Origin: Aliishimia sp963721175 | GTDB lineage: Bacteria; Pseudomonadota; Alphaproteobacteria; Rhodobacterales; Rhodobacteraceae | NCBI GenBank assembly: GCA_963721175.1 | Contig: CAVRIG010000025.1 | Coordinates: 1-64,000, forward strand | Direction of reading: 5' to 3' | Length of the DNA stretch: 64,000 nucleotides | Shown here: positions 1-8,261 of the stretch, piece by piece | Layout of the letters: each line of letters begins with the position of its first letter | Position numbering within the stretch: the first letter of the stretch is position 1 | Translations under genes and position numbers: made by a program | The notes under the pieces: generated by a model | The model's database searches: none | Seen by the model: only the letters and a program-made list of their open reading frames with translations | What the model was told of the DNA's origin: nothing

Positions 1-1122
1 ACCCGCCGTCGCCGCAAGTCGCAGCTCAGGAAGCGGATGGTCGATGGGCCGCGCGATCCGTGGCGCGCCACCCGGCACGGCCCCCTGCGCGAGGTGATCC
101 TGACGGCGAACCGCGACTGGTTCGAGGAGAAGGTCGCCGACGAGAACGGCAGTGTCGACTTCCGGAAGCGAGAACGCGAGTTCGAGGCGGCCGCGACGGC
201 CTGGCTTCTCGAGAACTTCGGCGAGGACGTGGTGCATGCGCGGGCCGATCTCGACGAAACCAGTTATCACATTCACGCCGTCATCGTGCCGAAGGTGCAA
301 GTCGATCTGAACGGCACGAAGCGCTGGATGCTTCAGCCGTCGAAGCACCCGCTGATCAAGGATTACGAGGCGGCGCAGGACAGCGTCGGCCGGCACTTCG
401 GGCCCCTTGGGCTCGTGCGCGGCGAACGGCGCGCGGAGGCCGTGCGCAGGGCGCGACAGGCCGGTGAGGAGCCGCCGCCCTATCGTCAGCACGTCCGAAC
501 CGTCGATTGGCGCAAGGCACAGGACACACGGATCGTGGAAACGCAGACCGACCTTGATCGGCGCGCCGAGGAGCTCGATGCAAACCAAGTCGGTCTCGCT
601 GCGCAACACGAAGCGGTCGAGCGTCGTGAAGGCGCCATCGGCAAGCGCGAGACAGCCGTTCAGGCGCGCGAGAAAATCGCCACGTCGATGCAGAATGAAG
701 CCGATGCAGTGCTGGCTGTCGGCCAGGGCCTCGCGACCGGAGCCTTCGACATCGAGGACGTCGATGGCACGCCGCGGCTAAAGGAAACGGAAGAGGCGAA
801 TCCAAAACTGCTCACGAAGCTGAAGGCGAGGATCGCGGCATCGTCCAACGGCCGGACCCGCGCGCTGCCCATATTCTCGAAAGCCCTCGCGCGTCTGCGC
901 AGTCAGGCGCGCGAGGAGACGAAGGCGGAAGTCGCAGAGGACACGGTCGAGATCCAGCGTGCCGACGACACGCTCGTCGAGATCGCGGCACGACTGCCGG
1001 TCGCGGAGCGTCACCGGCTGGCGAAGATCCGGCGGTCTCTGACGGCCCGGCTCATGACGCTCACGGGCCAAGCCGGCGGTGCGAAGAAGGGCCTGAAGGA
1101 CGCGGACAAGGGAGAGAAATAA
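1..1122 (+). CDS. MobV/Pre-family plasmid mobilization relaxase, 5' end outside window
   Basis: A relaxase of the Mob/Pre family nicks and covalently holds oriT DNA to start conjugative mobilization. The frame is open to base 1 with no stop, so the N-terminus with the first relaxase motif probably lies upstream. Counting from the ATG at 37, residues 71-80 read DLDETSYHIH, which matches the family's acidic patch plus H-x-H metal-binding motif. Residues about 170-230 are rich in Glu, Arg and Gln and probably form a coiled coil; the C-terminus is basic. There is no type IV secretion gene nearby, so this would mobilize with help from another element. The integrase at 4734-6056 suggests both belong to one integrative mobilizable element. 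Confidence 0.8.
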   Translation, partial: TRRRRKSQLRKRMVDGPRDPWRATRHGPLREVILTANRDWFEEKVADENGSVDFRKREREFEAAATAWLLENFGEDVVHARADLDETSYHIHAVIVPKVQVDLNGTKRWMLQPSKHPLIKDYEAAQDSVGRHFGPLGLVRGERRAEAVRRARQAGEEPPPYRQHVRTVDWRKAQDTRIVETQTDLDRRAEELDANQVGLAAQHEAVERREGAIGKRETAVQAREKIATSMQNEADAVLAVGQGLATGAFDIEDVDGTPRLKETEEANPKLLTKLKARIAASSNGRTRALPIFSKALARLRSQAREETKAEVAEDTVEIQRADDTLVEIAARLPVAERHRLAKIRRSLTARLMTLTGQAGGAKKGLKDADKGEK

Positions 1123-1292
1123 GGTGCGATACATGAAAGAATTGTTCAACGTCAATGCTTTGCTACGCGTCGGCCAAAAATTTTTCGAAATGCGCGAGTC
1201 CTCAAAAAAATCGGTCCGACTATACTTCTGTCCCCGCGAGCAAAGAGGTTCGGAGGACGCCAAACGCAACATCGAAAACAGGAAGACCCGAC

Positions 1293-1798
1293 ATGAATGA
1301 GCTGCTCAACTCCACCCGCATCCACGCTCCAGCCGACGGCCGCGGAAGCGGAGGCAATCCGCCCAAGCGCACCGCCAGGGAGCGCGCTCTCTTCGCCTTC
1401 GAAAAGGCGATCGACAAGGACGACAAGGCCGAGGAACGGGCCGAGGCTGCGCGCCGGAAGGCCATCGGCGAGGTCTTCACGACCTTCATCGAGGGCGCCG
1501 ACGAAGAGACGGTCATCGCCGTCTTCGCCGGCCTCGAGGTGCCTTCGACCAAGGCGAACCGCAAGCGCATCGCCGCGCATCCCTCCGCCCTTCGGAGGTC
1601 GATGCGATCGTCGAGGAGCGCCTCGCGGAAATCGAGCGCATCAAGGCCGAGGAAGCGGCCGACCGCGAGCGCCAAAAGGCCGAAGAAGAGGCCGAGCGGA
1701 ACAGCCAGAAGGGCGATGAGCCCCCGACGCAGCCTGATCCAGGCGATCCACCCTTCCGCCCTCCGCTTCCTTCGGAGGGCGGCAAATCCACCCGATAA
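1293..1798 (+). CDS. charged hypothetical protein of the mobile element, apparently frameshifted
   Basis: I do not recognise the family. From the ATG at 1293 the protein starts MNELLNSTRIHAPADG and is strongly charged. Near 1575-1595 the sensible reading moves to another frame that gives an acidic, Glu/Lys/Arg-rich coiled-coil-like tail (VDAIVEERLAEIERIKAEE) and ends at a TAA at 1796-1798. If the first frame is followed instead it becomes a low-complexity Ser/Arg/Pro string to 1805, typical of wrong-frame reading. It follows the relaxase by about 170 bases in the same orientation and is probably an accessory gene of the element. Confidence 0.45.
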
Positions 1799-1892
1799 AA
1801 CCTGACGAGACCACTTGATGCCTGCCCCTCCTGCCACCCAGATCGCGAACGGACCCGGCGCTGCCGATCGCGCTCGGCGTGGGCAGGTCTCG

Positions 1893-2099
1893 ATGTCAGG
1901 AAGAGCGCTATGCAACGACATCGCCCGCGTCACCGAAGCCCGCGACAAGGTGGCGACCTTGCTGGCCAATGGAGAACTGTGGGCGCTGCCGCTGTTCACC
2001 CGGCTCGAGGCCGAGCTTGCTCAACTGGTGGAGCGCAACGACACGCTCGCTCGCGCCCGGCAGATCGCCGAGATGGCCGCACTCAGGCGCGCCGCCTGA
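1893..2099 (+). CDS. small hypothetical protein
   Basis: A short ORF in line with the preceding mobile-element genes. From the ATG at 1893 it encodes about 68 residues beginning MSGRALCNDIARVTEARDK, mostly helical in composition with Leu/Ala/Glu heptad-like spacing. An ATG at 1818 (or TTG at 1815) would add about 25 low-complexity residues; I prefer the later start because the extension is Pro/Ala/Gly-rich. No family recognised; it could be a small accessory protein of the element or a chance ORF. Confidence 0.35.
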   Translation: MSGRALCNDIARVTEARDKVATLLANGELWALPLFTRLEAELAQLVERNDTLARARQIAEMAALRRAA

Positions 2100-2234
2100 T
2101 CCCTGTCCAGGAGCCGTCCGATCGCCTCGGCGGAATGGCGATGGCAAACGATTAATTCGAGCGAAAGATGCTCATTCGTCAGGGAACGAGTCGTACTGTC
2201 TGATTGTCCTGCGCATCGCGGGCAACGGCAAGGC

Positions 2235-2893
2235 GACACGCGCTGGAAGGTGCCCGGCGTGCTCGACTGGTCGACCGGCATCTACAACCCCCGCGTGGAC
2301 GTGACGAAGGAGACGACGACGCTCTACGCCTCGGACCGCGACGTGTTCCTGTTCCTCGTCGATGACCTCAATCCGATCGAGGCGGGGCTGCTGCCCGACG
2401 GCTCGCCCGACCTCTATTTCCGGGGGTTCTATTGCTGGAACTCGGAGGTGGGCGCCAAGACGCTGGGCATCGCCAGCTTCTACCTGCGCGCGGTCTGCCA
2501 GAACCGCAACCTCTGGGGCGTCGAGGACTTCCAGGAGATCACGATCCGGCACTCGAAATACGCCGCCTCCCGCTTCGCCCACGAGGCCGCCCCGGCGCTC
2601 AGCCGCTTCGCCGAGTCCTCGCCCGCGCCCTTCATCGACGGCATCCGCGCGGCGCGCGAGAAGATCGTCGCGCGGTCGGACGAGGACCGTCAGGATTTCC
2701 TCCGCAAGCGCGGGTTCTCGAAGGCGGAGACGGGGCGGATCGTCGAGACGGTGCTGGCCAGGAAGGCCGCCCGCCCGAGAGCGTCTTCGACTTCGTGCAG
2801 GGGATCACCGCGGTGGCCCGGTCGAAGCCGCAGCAGGATGCGCGGCTGGTGATGGAGGGGAAGGCGAAGGCGTTGCTGGAGAAGGCGATGTAG
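2235..2893 (+). pseudogene. DUF932 (phage/plasmid-like) protein, N-terminus missing and frameshifted
   Basis: DUF932 proteins are large (about 350-400 residue) proteins of unknown function on plasmids and integrative elements. Here homologous-looking sequence begins abruptly at about 2235 (DTRWKVPGVLDWSTGIYNP), continues through conserved-looking stretches (ETTTLYASDRDVFLFLVDD, FRGFYCWNSEVGAKTLGI, NRNLWGVEDFQEITIRHSKY), then changes frame at about 2762-2775 and finishes SVFDFVQGITAVARSKPQQ to a stop at 2893. The upstream 130 bases give no continuation, so roughly the first third is missing. The 5' truncation looks like real decay; the internal shift may be a sequence error. DUF932 assignment is from remembered family sequence. 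Confidence 0.6.
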
Positions 2894-4253
2894 CGCGAAA
2901 ATGCTCGGAGGCGGGTCTAATTCGGCCGCCATCGTGCTGCTGAAGCCGCCAGTACCGTTAGTCGCTAAAGTCATGACATAGGGTAAACTGGCTGCGTTCA
3001 GCGCATGGCGAGATCTGCAGCTCTGCAACCATTGGTGTCGCTGAAATCGGGGGCCAACTACGTTTGCCATCGAGTCTACCAGCAGGAAAAACGAATTCTT
3101 CGAACAGCGGCAGCTATGCACCGCCGGCAAGCCCATCGAGTGATCATCCTATGCCCTAGACGACATCCTGAGGTCGACTTGATATCAAAGATACGAACGT
3201 ATTTCGCTTCATTCAATGCCGTCCTGTACTCTTCTATCTTTCCGACGGCTTGGAATTGGGCTCACCAAAGACGAACAAAGTCAGGAAATTCGTCTCGAGC
3301 TATAGTTCTTTTGATTTCTCTGACCATAGATTCTACTCTTAGACTGGCCATAAGATGGGAGTACCTCTGAGTACTCTTTAAAATCAATTCCGATTGTTAT
3401 TACCGAAGAGATAATACAACCACCGCAGACTCATGAGCGTATGGCCCTTGCCTAAACGCGTAGGCGAGCGTACGCTAGATTGTAGATCTTTGTTTTCAAA
3501 GATCGTGCAGTCTCCTTCTGACCGGGAAATTTCTATCGCAGACCGTCGAGCCAATCTGCAAGCCGAATGGATCTAGGAAGGGTTTTCCCACTTCCCGTCT
3601 TGGTTTCGGTGCTTCCATTGAATTGCGACCCGCTTAGCTTAAATCGTCAAGATTCATCAGGAAGATCTTCGAGGCACAAGTCCAACTCACTTAGATACGA
3701 AATCATTAATTCGTCTACGATAATCTGTCTGACACCCCACATCATCGAGATGTCTGGCAAATTCCATTTCTTCCGATGCTTGTCTATTGAGCATTGCAAC
3801 GAGTTCCGATACAAAGCACCATTCCATAGAGTCAAGGTTCCAATCGAGTATTGGTAAAATGGATCGAGAGAAATTCGATCAATTACAAAGCTAACATCGA
3901 CGAGTTCGTGCAAATAAACATCCTATTGGCTACCCGAGATTATCGATATGCTCCATATTGTCACTCAGAGTTCATCGTGTTAACATAAATTAGTTCTTGA
4001 ACAGAGGCATTCTTGCAGAGTGTTTTTGAGGAAACTTGAAAGAATGTTATGCATAATTATATCCTAAATGACTGTTCGGCCTGAGTCATTCTGTTTGATT
4101 GGGATGGGCGGTTCCTGTCTTTTGGTAGAATGCTGGAGCTGGCAACGTGCTAGTGCGAGCGATCCAATAGAGTGAGAGGTGGGCCGGGTTTTCCGTGACG
4201 GGTTTGGAGGTCGGGAGAGAGGCTCCCAGCTGGCCCGTCGCGGAGATATCCCG
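2894..4253. other. AT-rich stretch without an intact gene
   Basis: About 1.36 kb whose base composition is visibly poorer in GC than everything around it, with frequent stops in all frames. There are protein-like traces on both strands: a 54-codon plus-strand frame at 3181-3342 (starts DIKDTNVFRFIQCRPVLF) and the minus-strand ORF at 3647-3913. Neither is clearly intact. A 10-bp palindrome AGCGTACGCT lies at 3467-3476. It is best read as decayed foreign cargo inside the integrative element; I cannot name a function. Confidence 0.5.
3647..3913 (-). CDS. low-GC hypothetical ORF, possibly a gene fragment
   Basis: An 88-codon minus-strand ORF starting with a TTG and ending DLCLEDLPDES. The composition (Trp, Tyr, Ile and acidic residues well mixed, e.g. 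YQYSIGTLTLWNGALYRN and KKWNLPDISMMWGVRQII) looks like real protein rather than a chance frame, yet a stop lies only a few codons upstream and there is no convincing ribosome binding site. Codon and base use are AT-rich compared with the flanking genes, which fits a transferred and eroded gene. No family recognised. Confidence 0.3.
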   Translation of the reverse strand: MHELVDVSFVIDRISLDPFYQYSIGTLTLWNGALYRNSLQCSIDKHRKKWNLPDISMMWGVRQIIVDELMISYLSELDLCLEDLPDES

Positions 4254-4712
4254 ATGACCAAGCAACAGAAGATCACCCTCAGCGCCTCGCGCGACATTCC
4301 CTTCAACAAGCTGATGCTCAGCCAGTCGAACGTGCGCCACGTCAAGGCGGGCGTGTCGATCGAGGAACTGGCCGAGGACATCGCGCGGCGGACGCTGCTC
4401 AGCTCCATCACCGTGCGGCCCGTGCTGGACGACAACGGTGCCGAGACCGGCATGTACACGATCCCCGCCGGCGGGCGGCGGTTCCGGGCGCTGGAGCTGC
4501 TCGTCAAGCAGAAGCGCATGAACAAGACCGCGCTTGTGCCCTGCATCGTGCGCACCGATGGGCTCGCCGAGGAGGACAGCCTGGCCGAGAACGTCCAGCG
4601 CGCGCCGCTGCATCCGCTCGACCAGTTCCGCGCCTTCCAGGCGATGCGCGAAATTGGCGTAATCGAAAGCCGAAGTGGTCGACTGGCAGAATTGCCCGCA
4701 CAGCGGACATGA
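4254..4712 (+). pseudogene. ParB N-terminal-domain (ParB/RepB-like) protein, C-terminally truncated
   Basis: The ATG at 4254 starts MTKQQKITLSASRDIPFNKL and leads into a ParB/Srx-like N-terminal domain: SQSNVRH, then IEELAEDIARR, then the GRRFRALELL box, then the ENVQRAPLHPLDQFRAFQAM region. Chromosomal and plasmid ParB proteins use this domain to bind and hydrolyse CTP while loading on centromere-like sites. Homology stops at about 4653; the last 19 residues are unrelated and the helix-turn-helix expected next is absent. The break lies only about 80 bases from the integrase 3' end, so the gene was probably cut when the integrase module was acquired or rearranged. On plasmids such genes often sit with DUF932 genes, as here. 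Confidence 0.7.
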
Positions 4713-4733
4713 GCAAGATGCGACTCCAGCCGA

Positions 4734-6056
4734 TCACGCAAGATGTTGCGGCACATCCAGGGCCACCGCAAGGGCCAGCTCCAGCTTCCGCTCCAACGGC
4801 ATCTCGTCCCCGTAGAGCTCCCGGTTGCGGGCCGAGGCGACGCTGTGGCCCATCATCTCTCCGCGATCGTCGGACGCGACGCCAGCGGCCTTCAGACGGC
4901 TCTCCCAGGTGTGGCGCGTCCCGCCGACGGTGTGCTTCGGGGTCGGCATCAGGTCGTTATCCCGCATGAATCCGTTAACCAGCGCCGAATAGCCCCGCTT
5001 GTCGCGATAGCGCGGAAAGCCGTTCGGATGGCGGCGCGCAGCGGCCAGCGCGACACCGACGAGCGGCACATGCCGTGCCGACGCGTTGTTCTTGATCTCG
5101 CGCTTTTCGTCGCCGTCTTCGAGTGCGATGCGCAGATGCGGGATGTTGGCATCCAGCACGATGCCGTTCGACGGCAAGTCGTGGATCTCGGACTGTCGAC
5201 ATCCGGTCTCGATGGAGATCAGCAGGATGTCTCGGGCTTCGTCGTTCAGCCCGTCAAGCGCGCCGGGCGCGAACCACTTCTCGACGATCCACTGGACCGG
5301 GATCTCCAGCTTGCGCGCCTTGACCGCGTGGCGGTCCTTGATCGTCACGCCGAGATACGGTCGCGGCGGCTCGGCGATATCGAGGCTGTCGTAGTAATGG
5401 GCCAGCATCGACGCCATGTTCGAGAAGTCCTTCTTCGCCGTCTCCGCCTTCTGGCCTTCATTCTCGATGCGCGTCTGCCACCAGGCTTTGTGTCGGCGCG
5501 CGTCGGCTTGCTCAAGCGCCAGAACCGGCTGGTCGCCACCGAGGGCTGCGATCAGGTTTGCCACCGCCCGGTTGCGCGGATTGCGCCAGAGGCGCAACTG
5601 CGTGTCGCTCTTGTAGCGATTGTCATGCGCACAGATGCGTTCGACCTCCGCCACGAATTCCGAAAGCATCAGTTGTGGCGCCTCGACCCCGCCGAGAACC
5701 GCACGCGCCATCTGTGGCGTGTCCGCAGGCTTCAGCGCATCGAGCCGCGTCAGGATCTCGTCGAGCGAACCACTCGCCAGGTCATCGGCTTTCCGGTAGG
5801 AAATCCCGCGCGTCGCGGCCAAAGCCACGGCAGCGGAGAACACATCGCCCGGTTGAGTCGATTGGCCCATCGTCAGACGCGCATCGAGTTCGGCCAACAC
5901 CGCGGCTTCGGCGGCCGGCAGCCGCACCTGCGCCTCGCGCTCGCTGCCCGTCCGCAGGCTGCGATGGATTTCGGACCGCGGCTCCACGAAGCCATATCGC
6001 CGAGGGACGCGCATCCGCAGATGCCAGGTGCCATTGCGCTTAGTGAGACCTGCCAT
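4734..6056 (-). CDS. tyrosine-type site-specific integrase
   Basis: A 440-residue phage/island integrase with an N-terminal Arm-like segment (MAGLTKRNGTWHLRMRVPRR), a SAM-like core-binding middle, and a C-terminal catalytic domain. The catalytic residues are visible in order: Arg in ETGCRQSEI, His and Arg in GTRHTWESRLKAAG, His in MMGHSVASARN, and the nucleophile Tyr in RELYGDEM. Its start faces a tRNA-Ser 3' fragment at 6217-6238, so it presumably excises and integrates the element at that site. The long antisense frame over it is a shadow. Family and activity are well supported; the exact att pair lies partly outside the window. Confidence 0.9.
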   Translation of the reverse strand: MAGLTKRNGTWHLRMRVPRRYGFVEPRSEIHRSLRTGSEREAQVRLPAAEAAVLAELDARLTMGQSTQPGDVFSAAVALAATRGISYRKADDLASGSLDEILTRLDALKPADTPQMARAVLGGVEAPQLMLSEFVAEVERICAHDNRYKSDTQLRLWRNPRNRAVANLIAALGGDQPVLALEQADARRHKAWWQTRIENEGQKAETAKKDFSNMASMLAHYYDSLDIAEPPRPYLGVTIKDRHAVKARKLEIPVQWIVEKWFAPGALDGLNDEARDILLISIETGCRQSEIHDLPSNGIVLDANIPHLRIALEDGDEKREIKNNASARHVPLVGVALAAARRHPNGFPRYRDKRGYSALVNGFMRDNDLMPTPKHTVGGTRHTWESRLKAAGVASDDRGEMMGHSVASARNRELYGDEMPLERKLELALAVALDVPQHLA

Positions 6057-6216
6057 CGGGCGTTCCTTTGTCGATCAAGCTGAGGAATACTGCGTGCGCC
6101 CTCAGCGAGCAAGGCTTGCTCCACATTTTGCTCCACATTCTGTAAGCGGCAACAATGCTCAGTAAGATCGGAATCATTAATTAAATATGGATATAATAAC
6201 AGCAAGGATTGTCAGG

Positions 6217-6238
6217 TCGAATCCCTTCGTCTCCGCCA
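6217..6238 (+). other. tRNA-Ser 3'-end fragment, probable attachment site (attR)
   Basis: Bases 6217-6238 (TCGAATCCC ... CTCCGCCA) match the T-loop to CCA end of a serine tRNA: the 3' acceptor strand CGTCTCC would pair with a GGAGACG 5' end, with G as discriminator base. No 5' half of a tRNA precedes it; the upstream bases are AT-rich. A partial tRNA end beside an integrase is the usual duplicate att site left by integration into a tRNA gene. The intact tRNA would be at the other end of the element, left of this window. Confidence 0.7.
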
Positions 6239-6263
6239 CAAACCATTCGCGAACCCAGAGACG

Positions 6264-6291
6264 AGGCCCCAGTGCGGGCCTTTTTCTTTTT
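6264..6291 (+). terminator. rho-independent terminator, probably of the original tRNA-Ser gene
   Basis: The stem AGGCCC (6264-6269) pairs with GGGCCT (6276-6281) around a six-base loop and is followed by a T-rich run TTTTTCTTTTTG. It lies 26 bases after the tRNA 3' fragment, the normal place for a tRNA terminator, which supports the view that sequence to the right is the old chromosomal flank. Confidence 0.75.
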
Positions 6292-6588
6292 GTTTCAAAG
6301 GGGTTTAGCGAGGCCATCCGACTTTCGGAGACTGGCCGTTGGCCCGAAATTGGTCTCCGAACGCCCCGCGTCTCCTTTCACCCGCCCTTCACCCAAATCG
6401 AGACGCATTCAAAAATGCATTGTCTTTTCAGATGCTTGCCGAAAATGGGTTGCGCCGCAGTTGAGGCGGGTTCGACCGCTATCAAAGCGAACAGAGACAC
6501 CCGAAGGCGGCGTGGTTCTTCGAAGCAGTGCGAACGGTCGCGAGAAGTCTTTGATGACAAACAGACTTTCCGCTCATAGCCTGGCGGC
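6292..6588. other. intergenic stretch, nothing recognised
   Basis: Between the tRNA-type terminator and the DUF3883 gene I see short stop-rich ORFs on both strands with arginine/serine-rich translations and no family resemblance. No clear promoter was found. Confidence 0.4.
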
Positions 6589-7425
6589 ATGTCGAACGGG
6601 CCCTGGACAGATGAAGAAAACGACCTGATCGTCGCGGATTACTTCGCGATGCTGGCCGAGGACATGGCGGGCCGTCCCTACAACAAGGCTCAGCACCGGC
6701 GCAGTTTGATGCCCCTTTTGAACGATCGAACAGAAGGATCGATCGAGTTCAAGCATCAGAATATCAGCGCGGTGCTGAAGGGGCTCGGCGAAGATTGGAT
6801 CCCCGGCTACAAGCCAGCGTTCAATTTCCAGATGACCTTGGTGGATGCCGTGGCGCGCTGGTTGGCACTGAACCCGGCCTGGCTCGGGCGGATCCGGGCT
6901 CGCGATCAGCGACCGGCCTGCGCGAGGCCGCGCAGATCTGGATCGGGCCGTCACCGACGCTGTCGAACCAGCCGCCGCCACAGGAACTGGAGCAGATGCT
7001 GCATGTCGCGCGAAAGTTTGACGTGGCGGGGCGGGATGAACGCAACCGCGCGCTCGGCCATGCCGGAGAGGAGCGCGTCCTCGCACACGAACGTGCCGCA
7101 CTGAAAATAGCGGGTCGAGAAGATCTGGCGCGCAAGGTGCGGTGGGTGTCGGAAGAGGATGGCGATGGTGCTGGGTACGATATTGCCAGCTTCACGCCGG
7201 ACGGACGGGCGCGTTTGATCGAGGTGAAAACGACAAATGGCTGGGAACGCACGCCCTTCCACATTTCCCGGAATGAACTGGCGGTCGCCGAAGAGCGCCG
7301 GTCGGAATGGTGCTTGTTCCGGCTCTGGAATTTCTGCGCGTGAGCCGAAAGCGTTTGAGTTGCGTCCGCCGCTGGATGCCCATGTCTCGTTGACCGCGAA
7401 GGCCTTTCAGGCGAGCTTTCATTGA
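6589..7425 (+). CDS. DUF3883 (restriction-endonuclease-like) protein, two frameshifts
   Basis: Starts MSNGPWTDEENDLIVADYF at the ATG at 6589. The N-terminal region (KHQNISAVLKGLGEDWIPGY) is followed by a frame change near 6895 and then a C-terminal DUF3883-type domain: RKVRWVSEEDGDGAGYDIAS, LIEVKTTNG, PFHISRNELAVAEE, and CLFRLWNF. The D...EVKTT...E pattern resembles the PD-(D/E)XK nuclease fold. A second frame change at about 7325 leads to the ending AFELRPPLDAHVSLTAKAF and a stop at 7425. DUF3883 domains are common in restriction and other defence proteins; a defence role here is inference. Whether the shifts are errors or decay is unresolved. Confidence 0.7.
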
Positions 7426-7446
7426 TAGCGAAGCGGGAGACGGACC

Positions 7447-8261
7447 GGTCTTGTCAGAACGATTTTTGTTGAGACGGGCAGGGCGGCCTCGTAGCTTCGG
7501 ACCATGACCAAACCTGACCCGTTCAAGGGCTTTCAGAGCAGCCCTGAGATCATCCGCCTGGCGGTGATGCTATACGTTCGCTTCCCGCTCTCGCTCAGAA
7601 ATGTCGAGGATCTGCTGCACGAGCGCGGCGTCGACATCAGCCACGAAACGGTTCGGTTCTGGTGGCACCGCTTCGGCCCGATGTTTGCCGCGGAGATCCG
7701 GAAACGCCGGGTCGAGGGCATGCGATCGAGCCAATGGCGATGGCACCTGGACGAAATGTTCGTGAAGATCAACGGCGAGACCCACTACCTGTGGCGGGCC
7801 GTCGATCACGAGGGCGAGGTGCTGGAAAGCTTCGTCACGAAATCGCGGGACAAGAAGGCGGCACTGAAATTCCTCAAGAAAACACTGAGGAGGCATGGAC
7901 GGGCCGATGCCTTCGTGACGGACAGACTTCGCTCGTACGGCGCCGCGCTGAGAGAAATCGGAGCCGCTGACCGGCAAGAAACCGGTCGCTGGCTGAACAA
8001 CAGAGCAGAGAATTCGCACCTCCCGTTCCGACGACGAGAGCGTGCGATGCTCCGCTTCCGGCGGATGCGAAGTCTGCAGAAATTCGCCGCCGTTCATTCC
8101 TCAGTGCACAATCACTTCAACCAGGAACGCCACCTCTACTCGCGACAGAATTTCAAGCTTAACCGGACCGCTGCTCTGGCCGAGTGGCGCCAACTCTGTT
8201 CCGGGTAAGTTCGCGCTGTTTGCGGGAAACTGAGACCAGTTCGAAACGGTCTGACAGCACC
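7447..8261 (+). mobile_element. IS6-family insertion sequence
   Basis: An 815-bp element bounded by imperfect terminal inverted repeats: the left end GGTCTTGTCAGAACGATT (from 7447) matches the complement of the right end, GGTGCTGTCAGACCGTTT (to 8261). It holds one transposase gene. Size and end sequence are typical of IS6 elements, which move by cointegrate formation. The eight bases on the left (GACGGACC) and right (GGCCGCGC) differ, so there is no target duplication; the copy sits at a recombination junction and truncates the acyl-CoA ligase on its right. Confidence 0.85.
7504..8208 (+). CDS. IS6-family DDE transposase
   Basis: A complete 234-residue transposase of normal IS6 length. It has an N-terminal helix-turn-helix region (SLRNVEDLLHERGVDISHET) followed by the DDE catalytic core: Asp83 in WHLDEMF, Asp140 in FVTDRLRSYG, and Glu169 in WLNNRAENSH. 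The C-terminal RRERAMLRFRRMRSLQKF stretch and the NHFNQERHLYSR ending are typical. It starts 57 bases inside the left inverted repeat. No frameshift is present, so it may be active. Confidence 0.93.
   Translation: MTKPDPFKGFQSSPEIIRLAVMLYVRFPLSLRNVEDLLHERGVDISHETVRFWWHRFGPMFAAEIRKRRVEGMRSSQWRWHLDEMFVKINGETHYLWRAVDHEGEVLESFVTKSRDKKAALKFLKKTLRRHGRADAFVTDRLRSYGAALREIGAADRQETGRWLNNRAENSHLPFRRRERAMLRFRRMRSLQKFAAVHSSVHNHFNQERHLYSRQNFKLNRTAALAEWRQLCSG

Noticed and set aside
1155..1292. In-frame upstream extension of the hypothetical gene at 1293
   Set aside because: The extension is Ser/Lys-rich and the ATG at 1293 gives a more sensible N-terminus.
4743..6083. 446-codon plus-strand frame opposite the integrase
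   Set aside because: It is the antisense shadow of a well-supported integrase with complete catalytic residues; its translation is Arg/His-rich and has no domain.
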